Source: JANMDS01 sp031430575
Lineage (GTDB): Bacteria > Pseudomonadota > Gammaproteobacteria > Burkholderiales > Casimicrobiaceae
Length of the DNA stretch: 64,000 bases
Direction of reading: 5' to 3'
NCBI GenBank assembly: GCA_031430575.1
Contig: JANPBT010000041.1
Span: 41,667 to 105,666, forward strand
In this document: positions 45,155 through 52,752 of the stretch, one piece after another
Layout of the letters: each line of letters starts with the position of its first letter
Numbering within the stretch: the first letter of the stretch is position 1
Notes under the pieces: model-generated
Told to the model about the DNA's origin: nothing
The model's database searches: none
What the model saw: the letters and a program-made list of their open reading frames with translations, nothing else
Position numbers and translations under genes: made by a program

Positions 45155-45172
45155 ATACCTGCGGCGCAGATT
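45155..45172 (-). repeat. CTGCGCCGCAG motif, reverse copy
   Basis: Exact core at 45159-45169 between the clpB promoter and the DUF2970 start. Confidence 0.9.
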
Positions 45173-45202
45173 TGCCCTATTTCAAGCCATTACAATCCAC
45201 CG

Positions 45203-45403
45203 ATGGACCAAAAACCACATTTTTTACAAGCCGTCGTTGCCGTGCTTTCAGCGTTTATCGGCATCCGCAAAGGTAAATCGTCATTTGCCGATCAAGGCAT
45301 CAAACCATTTCATATTATCGCGGCCGGCCTTTTAGCAACTACGATGTTCGTCGGTGTTTTGCTGCTGATCGTGCGCTTTATTATTCGCGCAGCAGGCAGT
45401 TAG
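45203..45403 (+). CDS. DUF2970 small membrane protein
   Basis: A 66-residue protein of the betaproteobacterial DUF2970 family; function unknown. The pattern FLQAVVAVLSAFIGIRKGKSSFADQG is followed by one strong membrane helix (HIIAAGLLATTMFVGVLLLIVRFII). The frame extends upstream through a repeat copy to 45128, but ATG 45203 gives the family N-terminus. It is divergent from clpB. Confidence 0.82.
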   Translation: MDQKPHFLQAVVAVLSAFIGIRKGKSSFADQGIKPFHIIAAGLLATTMFVGVLLLIVRFIIRAAGS

Positions 45404-45527
45404 CGGCGCGGCAAGCGTGTTGACCTCATCGCTTCGTTTTTCTCGCTCAGAAAATCTCGCTAGCAACGCCGAGCGCACGCTCCAAAATAGAACGCTTTGC
45501 CAGACTTATCGTAATGCTTGCCATTGC

Positions 45528-45561
45528 TTGACATCATTTCACTATTTCGATAATATTCGAA
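45528..45561 (+). promoter_or_regulatory. arsR promoter with overlapping ArsR operator
   Basis: TTGACA (45528-45533), a 17-bp spacer and TAATAT (45551-45556): almost a consensus sigma-70 promoter. The palindrome TTCGA-N6-TCGAA (45546-45561) covers the -10 box and is the likely ArsR operator. Confidence 0.8.
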
Positions 45562-45563
45562 TT

Positions 45564-45902
45564 ATGGAAATTTTTAGCGCCGTTACGCAGCTCACCGCGC
45601 TCGCCCACGAAACGCGACTCGCGGTGTTTCGCTCGCTGGTGCAGGCCGGCCCCGAAGGCTTGCCTGCGGGCGAAATTGCGAGGCTGCATGATCTGCCCTC
45701 GCCTTCGCTCTCGTTTCATCTCAATATTTTGAGCAATGCCAAGATGGTCTCGGCCACGCGCGAAGGCCGAGTGATCCGCTACGCGCCGCGCTTTGATGAG
45801 ATGTCGGCGCTTCTCGCCTACCTGACCGAAAACTGTTGCGCAGGCAAAACTTGCGCGCCGACTTCAAAAAACAAATCTGCAAAAAAGGAAAACCAATCAT
45901 GA
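45564..45902 (+). CDS. arsR: ArsR-family As(III)-responsive repressor
   Basis: Winged-helix repressor of 112 residues that leaves DNA when arsenite binds. The HTH core includes LPAGEIARLHDLPSPSLSFHLNILSNAKMV. It lacks the classical CVC motif of plasmid ArsR. It has Cys91, Cys92 and Cys97 (ENCCAGKTCAP) near the C-terminus, like the Acidithiobacillus-type sensor. ATG 45564 is the family start and lies at the predicted transcript start, with no ribosome site, so the mRNA is probably leaderless. The next gene starts inside its stop (ATGA). Confidence 0.92.
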   Translation: MEIFSAVTQLTALAHETRLAVFRSLVQAGPEGLPAGEIARLHDLPSPSLSFHLNILSNAKMVSATREGRVIRYAPRFDEMSALLAYLTENCCAGKTCAPTSKNKSAKKENQS

Positions 45903-46393
45903 AACGTTTTCATGTCCACGTCGCGGTCTCCAATCTCGATCAAAGCATTCAGTTTTACAGCACGCTTTTTGGTCAACCGCCCACAGTCAAGCACGACGAT
46001 TACGCGAAGTGGATGCTCGATGATCCACGGATCAATTTCGCGATTAGCCATCGCTCGCAAGTCACCGGTATTGAGCATTTAGGCTTGCAAGCCGAAGCGC
46101 CAGAAGAGCTCACCGCCCTCACCGCGCGCCTGCGCGACGCTAACGTCGCCGTGCAGGACGAAACCGCCACCACCTGCTGCTACGCGCAGTCTGATAAAGG
46201 CTGGGTGCACGACCCCGACGGCATCGCCTGGGAGAGTTTTTATACCTTTGGCAGCGCGACAACTTACAGCGCGCCGGACGCGATGCAAGCCGAAAATCCC
46301 GCCGCCTGCTGCACGCCAACGGCACCCATTGCCGTCGCACTCGGCATGCCAAGCGTGAAGAAAAAAGCGGAAGGCAATGCCTGCTGTGCGTAA
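45899..46393 (+). CDS. arsI: ArsI/CadI-family glyoxalase-fold protein
   Basis: A 164-residue VOC-fold protein. ArsI breaks the C-As bond of trivalent organoarsenicals such as methylarsenite; CadI is a close relative. Vicinal Cys93-Cys94 (TTCCYAQSDKGWVHDPDG) match the ArsI thiolate pair. Metal ligands can be assigned to the N-terminal HVHV, His60 (GIEHLG) and Glu112 (WESF). Extra C-terminal CC pairs (AACC, NACCA) may bind metal. It overlaps arsR by 4 bp and arsC by 17 bp. The ars setting favours ArsI over a cadmium role. Confidence 0.85.
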   Translation: MKRFHVHVAVSNLDQSIQFYSTLFGQPPTVKHDDYAKWMLDDPRINFAISHRSQVTGIEHLGLQAEAPEELTALTARLRDANVAVQDETATTCCYAQSDKGWVHDPDGIAWESFYTFGSATTYSAPDAMQAENPAACCTPTAPIAVALGMPSVKKKAEGNACCA

Positions 46394-46871
46394 CGCGCTC
46401 ATCCTCTGCACGGGTAATTCCGCGCGCAGTATCTTGGCCGAAGCGCTCATCAATCACTTGGGCGCACCCCGCTGGCGGGCTTTTAGCGCGGGCAGTAAGC
46501 CAGCGGGCAAAGTTAATCCCTATGCGCTCTTAACGCTGGAGTCGCACAACATCATCGTCACCGATGGCCGCAGCAAATCGTGGGACGAATTTGCGCTGCT
46601 GACCGCACTGAAAATGGATCTCGTGATTACCGTTTGCGACAACGCAGCCAATGAAACCTGCCCGATTTGGCCGGGCGCGCCGCTCACCGCCCATTGGGGC
46701 TTAGACGACCCAGCAGCGGCACAAGGCGATGTTGAGTTGCGCAAAGCATTTGAATCTGCGTATCGCATCATTCGCCATCGCGTAGAAGCATTTGTCGCGC
46801 TTGATTTCGATGAAATACCTGCGGCGCAGATTGCAGCAGAATTGAAGCGCATCGGCACGCTTTCACCTTGA
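46377..46871 (+). CDS. arsC: arsenate reductase, LMW-phosphatase type
   Basis: Reduces arsenate to arsenite using thioredoxin-type thiols. The 164-residue product has the P-loop Cx5R as CTGNSARS with Cys11, plus Cys87 (VITVCDNAANETCPIWPG) and Cys95 at the positions of the relay cysteines. A repeat copy near the C-terminus encodes EIPAAQIAAEL. The start lies inside the end of arsI. The arsenite produced should leave through the aquaporin encoded downstream. Confidence 0.93.
   Translation: MPAVRNALILCTGNSARSILAEALINHLGAPRWRAFSAGSKPAGKVNPYALLTLESHNIIVTDGRSKSWDEFALLTALKMDLVITVCDNAANETCPIWPGAPLTAHWGLDDPAAAQGDVELRKAFESAYRIIRHRVEAFVALDFDEIPAAQIAAELKRIGTLSP
46815..46832 (-). repeat. CTGCGCCGCAG motif inside arsC
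   Basis: Exact core at 46819-46829 read as I-P-A-A-Q-I in the C-terminal helix. Confidence 0.9.
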
Positions 46872-46887
46872 AAATTGTGATCTCGAT

Positions 46888-47097
46888 ATGCAGTGTAATC
46901 TGACCAAAACGCAGCGTAGCCGACGGATTGCATTCGGTGTCGCAATACTCGCCATTGGATTTTTCGCGCAATCATGGTGGGGGCTGATCGGGTTGCTTCC
47001 GCTGCATACGGCAACGATCGCATGGTGTCCAAAGCAGCTTTTCTGCGCTGTGAAATCACACCACTGGTGGCATCGCTGCTGCGATCAGTGCTGCTAA
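46888..47097 (+). CDS. DUF2892-like membrane protein with Cys-rich tail
   Basis: A 69-residue protein resembling the DUF2892/YgaP membrane domain: MQCNLTKTQRSRRIAFGVAILAIG, SWWGLIGLLPLHTATIAWCP. Two helices are predicted. Beyond the normal domain end, the tail SHHWWHRCCDQCC has four cysteines and three histidines, suggesting metal(loid) binding. It lies 16 bp after arsC, and aqpS begins two bases after its stop. A role in arsenic handling is inferred from context. Confidence 0.75.
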   Translation: MQCNLTKTQRSRRIAFGVAILAIGFFAQSWWGLIGLLPLHTATIAWCPKQLFCAVKSHHWWHRCCDQCC

Positions 47098-47098
47098 G

Positions 47099-47764
47099 GT
47101 GCGTCAAAAGCTCATCGCAGAATTTTTAGGCACGGCCCTGCTGCTCACTATCGTCGTCGGCTCGGGCATCATGGCCGAGCAATTGGCGCAAGGCAATGCC
47201 GCGATTGCGCTGCTGGCCAACGCCATCGCCACCGGCTGCGGCTTGGTCGTGTTAATTGCGCTCTTTGCGCCCATCTCTGGCGCGCATTTCAATCCGCTAG
47301 TTTCTGTCGTTGCACTCGCAAATAGAGAAATACCTGCGGCGCAGTTTTGGTCATTTTTGATACTCCAAACGCTTGGCGCAGTGCTCGGCGTGTGGCTCGC
47401 ACATTTGATGTTTGACCTACCGATTATCCAGACGAGCGCGAAGCTGCGCACCGGGCTTGGGCAATGGGCAGGAGAGTTCGTTGCGACATTCGGGCTTATT
47501 TTTTTGATTCGTCTCGGCAGCGCACAAAAGCTTGCCCATCTCGGCGCGCTCATCGCTCTTTACGTAACGGCAGCGTATTGGTTCACCTCATCGACTTCGT
47601 TTGCCAATCCAGCCGTTACGATTGCCCGCTGCCTTACCGATACCTTTGCCGGCATTCATCCTAGCGGCGTTGTGGGTTTTATCCTCGCGCAGTGCGCAGG
47701 CGCGATCTGCGGTGCGTGGTTAGCAAATGATCTCGCGCCGAGCGCAAAGCAAGACTTGACGTAG
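47099..47764 (+). CDS. aqpS: MIP-family channel, AqpS-like arsenite exit channel
   Basis: Aquaglyceroporin-family channel, 221 residues, six helices. The two half-helix motifs are Asn65-Pro-Leu (GAHFNPLVS; Leu replaces the usual Ala) and Asn170-Pro-Ala (FANPAVTIAR). In Sinorhizobium, AqpS encoded beside arsC lets arsenite flow out; the same order and absence of an arsB or acr3 gene here suggest that role. The start is GTG 47099. A repeat copy encodes EIPAAQF in the third helix region. The TAG stop lies in a REP-like hairpin. Confidence 0.88.
   Translation: MRQKLIAEFLGTALLLTIVVGSGIMAEQLAQGNAAIALLANAIATGCGLVVLIALFAPISGAHFNPLVSVVALANREIPAAQFWSFLILQTLGAVLGVWLAHLMFDLPIIQTSAKLRTGLGQWAGEFVATFGLIFLIRLGSAQKLAHLGALIALYVTAAYWFTSSTSFANPAVTIARCLTDTFAGIHPSGVVGFILAQCAGAICGAWLANDLAPSAKQDLT
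47330..47347 (-). repeat. CTGCGCCGCAG motif inside aqpS
   Basis: Exact core at 47334-47344 read as I-P-A-A-Q-F, after the first NPx half-helix. Confidence 0.9.
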
Positions 47765-47825
47765 GGTGGGCAGCCCTCTGCCCCCGCCGCAAAATGTTGC
47801 GCGGGCAGAAGGCTGCCCACCCTAC
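47761..47825. repeat. REP-like GTAG hairpin, probable terminator
   Basis: Perfect 15-bp arms GTAGGGTGGGCAGCC (47761-47775) and its complement (47811-47825), with an inner CTGCCC/GGGCAG stem. The GTAG head is typical of REP elements. The aqpS stop codon is part of it, and it separates convergent genes. Confidence 0.8.
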
Positions 47826-47853
47826 TAAAAACTCTTCGCGCAGCATCAGCATC

Positions 47854-48480
47854 TCAAAGCAATCCACGCGCTTTCAGCTCCACTGCGAGCGCTTCAGGCG
47901 AAGTAAATTGCAGTGCACTCCACCCGGCCGCAATTGCGCCGGCGACATTTTTAGCGCTATCGTCAATAAACAAAATCGCCGCTGGATCAATGCCCCATTT
48001 TTTCACTGCGATTTCATAAATCTCACGATGCGGCTTGGTGATTTTTACTTCACCTGAAAGCACAATATCTTTAAACTTTCCCATGGCCGGGAAATGCTTG
48101 CGCGCATAGGGGAACGTCTCAGCGCTCCAATTAGAGAGCGCGTAAAGTGAAGCGCCCCGCGCGTGCAATTGATTGATGATGGCAACCGTGCCCGCGATTT
48201 CGCCGGTAATCATCTCGCTCCAGCGCGATTTCCACCACGCGATTTGCTCAGCGAACTGCGGAAATAGTGCTTGCCGCTCGGCAATTGAAACGTCAAATGA
48301 TTTGCCGCCATCCATTGCCAAATTCCAACCGTCTGTGCAAACGTGCTCAAAAAACCAATCGAGCTTGGCCGGATCGGGGAACGCTTCTGCATAAAGCGCG
48401 CGCGGATTCCAGCCGACCACGACGTTGCCTAAATCGAAGACGATATGTTCAATTGCGTTTGTTGCGTTCGTTGCGTTCAT
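47854..48480 (-). CDS. HAD-superfamily hydrolase (YihX-like)
   Basis: A 208-residue phosphatase-like protein. Motif I is FDLGNVVVGW with nucleophile Asp16, motif II ALSNWSAETFP, motif III Lys in SGEVKITKPHREIYE, and motif IV FIDDSAKNVAGA: the layout of YihX-type sugar-phosphate phosphatases. The N-terminus MNATNATNAIEH comes from a 9-bp tandem repeat and may be tolerated slippage. The ATG overlaps the globin stop (ATGA), so the two are coupled. Substrate unknown. Confidence 0.87.
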   Translation of the reverse strand: MNATNATNAIEHIVFDLGNVVVGWNPRALYAEAFPDPAKLDWFFEHVCTDGWNLAMDGGKSFDVSIAERQALFPQFAEQIAWWKSRWSEMITGEIAGTVAIINQLHARGASLYALSNWSAETFPYARKHFPAMGKFKDIVLSGEVKITKPHREIYEIAVKKWGIDPAAILFIDDSAKNVAGAIAAGWSALQFTSPEALAVELKARGLL

Positions 48481-48902
48481 GGCTTATCCGGTTGGTTGCG
48501 CATCCAATCGGCAGTACCGAAAAGTTGCTTTAAAAGCCATTGTTGTACCTGCGGCGCAGTTTCGCAGCGCGTGAGCGACTCCTCAATGCAAGCCATCCAT
48601 TGATCGCGCTCAATGCTCGAAATATGAAACGGCATATGGCGCATTTTCAAACGCGGGTGGCCGAATTGCTCGGTGTAGAGCTGCGGTCCGCCGAGCCAGC
48701 CAGAAAGAAACATATAAAGCTTATCGCGCGCGCTATCCAACGGGCCCGGGTGCACTTCCCGCAGCCGCGCATACTTTGGCTCTAGATCCATCAAGTCATA
48801 AAACGTATCGACGATGCGACGCACGGCAGCATCACCGCCAAGAATTTTGTAGGGCGTATTCTCAATGGAAAGGTTGAGATTGTTGGGTTCTTCGATATTC
48901 AT
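48477..48902 (-). CDS. group II truncated hemoglobin
   Basis: Heme protein of 141 residues, TrHbII type; members bind O2 or NO and are linked to redox stress. Visible features: ILGGDAAVRRIVDTFYDLMD (A-B helices with Tyr), FLSGWLGGPQLYTEQFGHPRLKMRHMPFHI with the proximal His, and Trp in RDQWMAC (G8). A start at 48932 adds ten residues and cannot be excluded. A repeat copy near the C-terminus encodes ETAPQVQ. It is coupled to the HAD gene. Confidence 0.9.
   Translation of the reverse strand: MNIEEPNNLNLSIENTPYKILGGDAAVRRIVDTFYDLMDLEPKYARLREVHPGPLDSARDKLYMFLSGWLGGPQLYTEQFGHPRLKMRHMPFHISSIERDQWMACIEESLTRCETAPQVQQWLLKQLFGTADWMRNQPDKP
48545..48562 (-). repeat. CTGCGCCGCAG motif inside the globin gene
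   Basis: Exact core at 48549-48559, read on the gene strand as T-A-P-Q-V. Confidence 0.9.
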
Positions 48903-48938
48903 CGGCGTGATTTTATGCAATGCACCGATCAATGCCGT

Positions 48939-48956
48939 ATACCTGCGGCGCAGATT
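48939..48956 (-). repeat. CTGCGCCGCAG motif, reverse copy
   Basis: Exact core at 48943-48953, between the globin start and the restriction-modification stop. Confidence 0.9.
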
Positions 48957-49001
48957 GCGAAGAAAAAGACCCCAACCGATGCATTTTTATCGCCCGGGCC
49001 G

Positions 49002-51902
49002 TTACGCCGTCGTCGATTTTGGAGCTGATTTTTTTCGCGTTGCCGATTTCGCTTTCGTGCCCGCGTCAACCGGCAAAATCGACGTAAATTTCTGATACAG
49101 CGTGAAGAGAAACGCGACCCGCTCCGCATCCGATTTCCAGCTCTTTTTTGCGCCATCGGCAGCATGCGAATAAAAATAAGCCGCGTCCACCGCTGCATCA
49201 AGCTTTTGGTGGGCTTTCACTAAATCAGGCGGCATCGTGAGCGGATCATATAAATCTGCGAGCGATGCGCTCGGGTGGGCTGCCCGAGCATCGAGCACGG
49301 CCTGCGCCGCGGCTTCAATCATCGCGATGATTTTTTGATCTTTATCGGAGGGGGATTGCGCGGTGATTACATCGGGCCAGGGGAAATTGTTGTAGACGAT
49401 ATCTTTTGAGTAACGAAAATCGCTCTTTAAGCGCCCACAGGTCGTGCGCACCCACGCGTTATGCATCGTGCTGGAGAGTGTGCCGAAATGTACGATTGTT
49501 GCGTCTGCTGCGATTTTCAAAAGATTGCTGGCAAGCGTTTCGGGTTGCTCGAAGCCGAAAGGGATGAACGTGCGATTTTCAGAGGACACTTCTGGCAAAA
49601 CCAAATACGGAATCGTCGGGATATTTTCCACATGAAACCGCGTTGGTGTTGCAGCCAGTGCTTGCGTTGATAGCGGCGGTTTTTTATCTGCGGTCTCACC
49701 TTTACGGTTTGGGCCGGTTCCAAGTCTTACTTTTTTGACGGCATCAATCCGCGCCATAACTGACGGCATCGCGCGCAGCTCTGCGGGCGGGCAATCTCCG
49801 AGCCACAAACACCATCGCTCGTATCCGTTCAAAAATTCGTCTGCGCCAATCCAGCGACGAAACCACTTTGCGGCGCGACTCTCATTCGCGATGAATACAT
49901 CCCGCTCCTCAGTTGAAAACAAATACCAACCGCCATCGATTGGTTTGTTGCCAATCCCAATCTCCGGCACAACGCAAATTGGAGTACGCCGCCTCGGTAA
50001 CACCACCGTCGGCGCATCCATTAAGTACGGATTGATGTTGCTCACTTCGACCCTGTGCGACTCGCCTCCGATATCGGCATATTCAAAAATGGCTTTTGCT
50101 GCGAATTCGCTCAACCCAAACCCGATAATCACGCAATGCACCGCAGCCTTGCCCGACGCTTCATTACTCCAACGAAACGTACGATGAGCAAAGTGAATTT
50201 GCACGCCCTGCGCAAGGAGCCAACCCCAGAGCACACCCACTTGTTCGCCTTGGGTAATCGAGTTGGTTGAGACAAAAGCGCAGCGGATTGCGTTTGCGTT
50301 GCCAGAAGCGTCTTCTTCGCTTTTTGTGTAACGCGCGGCCAGCACGTACCACGCAGCAACCAAATCCAAAACGCCACCGCTTTCAATCGTTGCAAACACC
50401 TTACGCGTATCGTCTCGCTGCGCGTCGTCCATGTATTTCGAACCCACGAACGGCGGATTCCCCAACACGAAACTACAGCGCTCCGCCGGCAACACCTCAT
50501 TCCAATCAATGCGCAGCGCGTTGCCATGCTTGATATGCGGCGCGTGCTCAAGCGGGAAGCGCGCGAAATACATGCCGAACTCTTCACTCACGGCGCGATT
50601 CATTTGATGATCGGTGAGCCAGAGCGCCACTTGCGCGATCTGAGCGGGGAATTCTTCAATTTCAATGCCGTAAAACTGATCGACGTTCACCGCGATTTGG
50701 GTATGCACATCTAAGTAGCGCGAGCCCGGCCCATCGTTCACCGCGCGCAAAATATCAAGCTCTAGCAGGCGCAGCTCGCGGTAAGCGATCACCAAGAAAT
50801 TGCCACAGCCGCAGGCGGGGTCGAAAAAAGTGAGTGTGCGCAGCCGCTGGTGAAATTCTTTGAGTTTATTCGCGTTATTCTTTATTTTTTCAAACTCGGT
50901 GCGCAGCTCATCTAAGAAAAGTGGCTTAATGAGTTTGAGGATATTTTCTTCGCTGGTGTAATGTGCGCCGAGCTTGCGCCGGTCTGCATTGCTCATTACG
51001 CTTTGGAAGAGCGCGCCAAAAATCGCGGGCGAAATCTTGCTCCAATCAAGGGCGCAACATTCCAGCAGCAGCTCGCGCATTTTGCTATCAAAGGCGGGCG
51101 CGCGATGCGTCTCAGAGAAGAGCGCGCCATTGACATGCGGGAAGCTTTTGAAGCTTTCTTTTTGGCTGGTTTGGCGTGCGCTCTCCGCCGTATCGAGCAC
51201 GCCAAAAAGCACGGCGAGCGCGCCGCCTAAATCGCTGCCGTCGGGCTTAGTTTCGCCCTCCAACCATTCGCGGAAGCTCTGCGCTGGCTGGAAGATACCG
51301 GTATCGTCTGCAAACAAGCAAAAAAGCAGGCGCACGAGCAACACTTCCAGCGGATGCCCCACGAAGCCGCTGGCTTTAAGCGCATCATGCAGCGCGCCCA
51401 TGCGCAGCGCGGCTTTTTCGTTGATGGGGTCTTGCGGCTTAATCGTTTGCGCTTGGTAGCCCGCGATGAAGCCGAAGAGCTTGGCGCGCTGGGCGAGCTG
51501 ATCGAGCCGAAATTCCGGGTGATCGATATTTTCTTGAAGATCAAAGAGCCGGAAGCGCTGAAAATCGCTCACCAAAATATAGCGTGGCAAATCGCGCGCG
51601 GGCAGCGCATCAAAATAATCGGCGGCTTGGGCAAAGGCGCGATCAAGATCTTGCCCAGCGCTTTTCATCTCGACCAAGACCGTGCCCGGCCAGAAAAGAT
51701 CAATGCGGCCATTGCGAATGGATTTGCCGCGCTTCATTTGCACTTGCTTTTCGTAAACCGCAACCTTTTTGCGGTCTACGCCGTAAATATTTAAAAACTC
51801 TGCCCAGAATGATTGCGACTCGGCTTGCTCAGAAGCCGCTTTGCTCCAGCGGCTTTGAAAGGCGGTGGCGCGGTCGCGGATTTCGTTCCAAGATAATGGC
51901 AT
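49002..51902 (-). CDS. MmeI-like type IIL restriction-modification enzyme
   Basis: A single 966-residue polypeptide with nuclease and methyltransferase. The nuclease has D-x9-ExK: Asp68, Glu78 and Lys80 in RIDLFWPGTVLVEMK, the spacing known from MmeI. The adenine methyltransferase follows: motif I DPACGCGN (361-368) and motif IV NPPF (482-485), with a target-recognition region from about 620 to 850. A Lys/Ala/Ser-rich tail ends the protein. All motifs look intact, so it is probably active. No separate subunit or modification gene is adjacent. Its DNA target cannot be read from sequence. It is the longest gene here without a motif copy. Confidence 0.85.
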   Translation of the reverse strand: MPLSWNEIRDRATAFQSRWSKAASEQAESQSFWAEFLNIYGVDRKKVAVYEKQVQMKRGKSIRNGRIDLFWPGTVLVEMKSAGQDLDRAFAQAADYFDALPARDLPRYILVSDFQRFRLFDLQENIDHPEFRLDQLAQRAKLFGFIAGYQAQTIKPQDPINEKAALRMGALHDALKASGFVGHPLEVLLVRLLFCLFADDTGIFQPAQSFREWLEGETKPDGSDLGGALAVLFGVLDTAESARQTSQKESFKSFPHVNGALFSETHRAPAFDSKMRELLLECCALDWSKISPAIFGALFQSVMSNADRRKLGAHYTSEENILKLIKPLFLDELRTEFEKIKNNANKLKEFHQRLRTLTFFDPACGCGNFLVIAYRELRLLELDILRAVNDGPGSRYLDVHTQIAVNVDQFYGIEIEEFPAQIAQVALWLTDHQMNRAVSEEFGMYFARFPLEHAPHIKHGNALRIDWNEVLPAERCSFVLGNPPFVGSKYMDDAQRDDTRKVFATIESGGVLDLVAAWYVLAARYTKSEEDASGNANAIRCAFVSTNSITQGEQVGVLWGWLLAQGVQIHFAHRTFRWSNEASGKAAVHCVIIGFGLSEFAAKAIFEYADIGGESHRVEVSNINPYLMDAPTVVLPRRRTPICVVPEIGIGNKPIDGGWYLFSTEERDVFIANESRAAKWFRRWIGADEFLNGYERWCLWLGDCPPAELRAMPSVMARIDAVKKVRLGTGPNRKGETADKKPPLSTQALAATPTRFHVENIPTIPYLVLPEVSSENRTFIPFGFEQPETLASNLLKIAADATIVHFGTLSSTMHNAWVRTTCGRLKSDFRYSKDIVYNNFPWPDVITAQSPSDKDQKIIAMIEAAAQAVLDARAAHPSASLADLYDPLTMPPDLVKAHQKLDAAVDAAYFYSHAADGAKKSWKSDAERVAFLFTLYQKFTSILPVDAGTKAKSATRKKSAPKSTTA

Positions 51903-51961
51903 GAGAAGTCTGGTTTTTAGGGGGGCTTTGTTGGATTATGCCGAGGCTCCCGCTTTTAACG

Positions 51962-52035
51962 ATACCTGCGGCGCAGATTTGCCCATTTTTTCGCCTTTGC
52001 GAGGCAAAAAAGCGCGCAATCTGCGCCGCAGGTAT
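51962..52035. terminator. inverted pair of CTGCGCCGCAG motifs after the SDR gene
   Basis: Reverse copy (core 51966-51976) and forward copy (core 52021-52031), with an additional TTTGCC-type inner stem (TTTCGCC/GGCAAAA). It ends 16 bp past the SDR stop, where it should stop transcription into the restriction gene. Confidence 0.8.
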
Positions 52036-52050
52036 TTTTCAATCAGCGCG

Positions 52051-52746
52051 TCACCAAGGCAACGCAGCACCGTCATAGGCAATAAATTTGCCGGAATCGG
52101 CGGGAGTAAGTGCGTCAATCGCCGCGAGCATTTCGCTTGCGGCAGCGTCGGCGCTGCGCCCCAGCGTTTCACCTTTGAAAGGCTTGGAAAGCCCGGTATT
52201 GACCGTTCCCGGATGAAGCGCGACGAGCACGGCATTTTGATTGCTACGCTTAATTTCAATCGCAGCGGTTTTCACAAGCATATTGAGCGCGGCTTTAGAA
52301 GCGCGGTAGCTATACCAGCCGCCGAGGCGATTATCTTCAATGCTGCCGACCTTTGCCGAGAGCGCAACGAAGAGGCTGCGCTCAGGAGAGAGCAGCGGCG
52401 CGAAATGCCGCAGCACGAGCGCTGGGCCAAAGGTATTGGCTTGAAAGGTCTGCTGCAATTGCGCGAAATTTAAATCTCCGAGTTTTTTCTCGGGCATGAA
52501 ATCAGCACCATGAAGCACGCCAGCAGCGATGATGATGAGGTGAAATTGTGACTGGATTGCGAGCGCAGCGGCGGCAGCGGCGATGCTTTGCTCATCAGTG
52601 AAATCAATGCGCGTCGCTGAATTGCGATGCAGGGCTTCAACGCTCGCGCAGCGCGAGTCCGCGCGCAATTGCGCAGCGAAGGCTGCGCCGATGCCGCCGG
52701 ATGCGCCGATGACGAGTGCCCGATAGTTTTCAGGTAGCGATTGCAT
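52051..52746 (-). CDS. short-chain dehydrogenase/reductase (C-factor-like)
   Basis: NAD(P)-binding oxidoreductase of 231 residues. Cofactor motif GASGGIG (14-20) and catalytic YxxxK in WYSYRASKAALNML; VALSAKVGSIEDN supplies the serine. The pattern VALHPGTVNTGLSKPF near the C-terminus is typical of C-factor-type SDRs. Substrate unknown. It begins seven bases after the ABC permease stop, so it may be read from the same transcript. Confidence 0.88.
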   Translation of the reverse strand: MQSLPENYRALVIGASGGIGAAFAAQLRADSRCASVEALHRNSATRIDFTDEQSIAAAAAALAIQSQFHLIIIAAGVLHGADFMPEKKLGDLNFAQLQQTFQANTFGPALVLRHFAPLLSPERSLFVALSAKVGSIEDNRLGGWYSYRASKAALNMLVKTAAIEIKRSNQNAVLVALHPGTVNTGLSKPFKGETLGRSADAAASEMLAAIDALTPADSGKFIAYDGAALPW

Positions 52747-52752
52747 GCTGCG

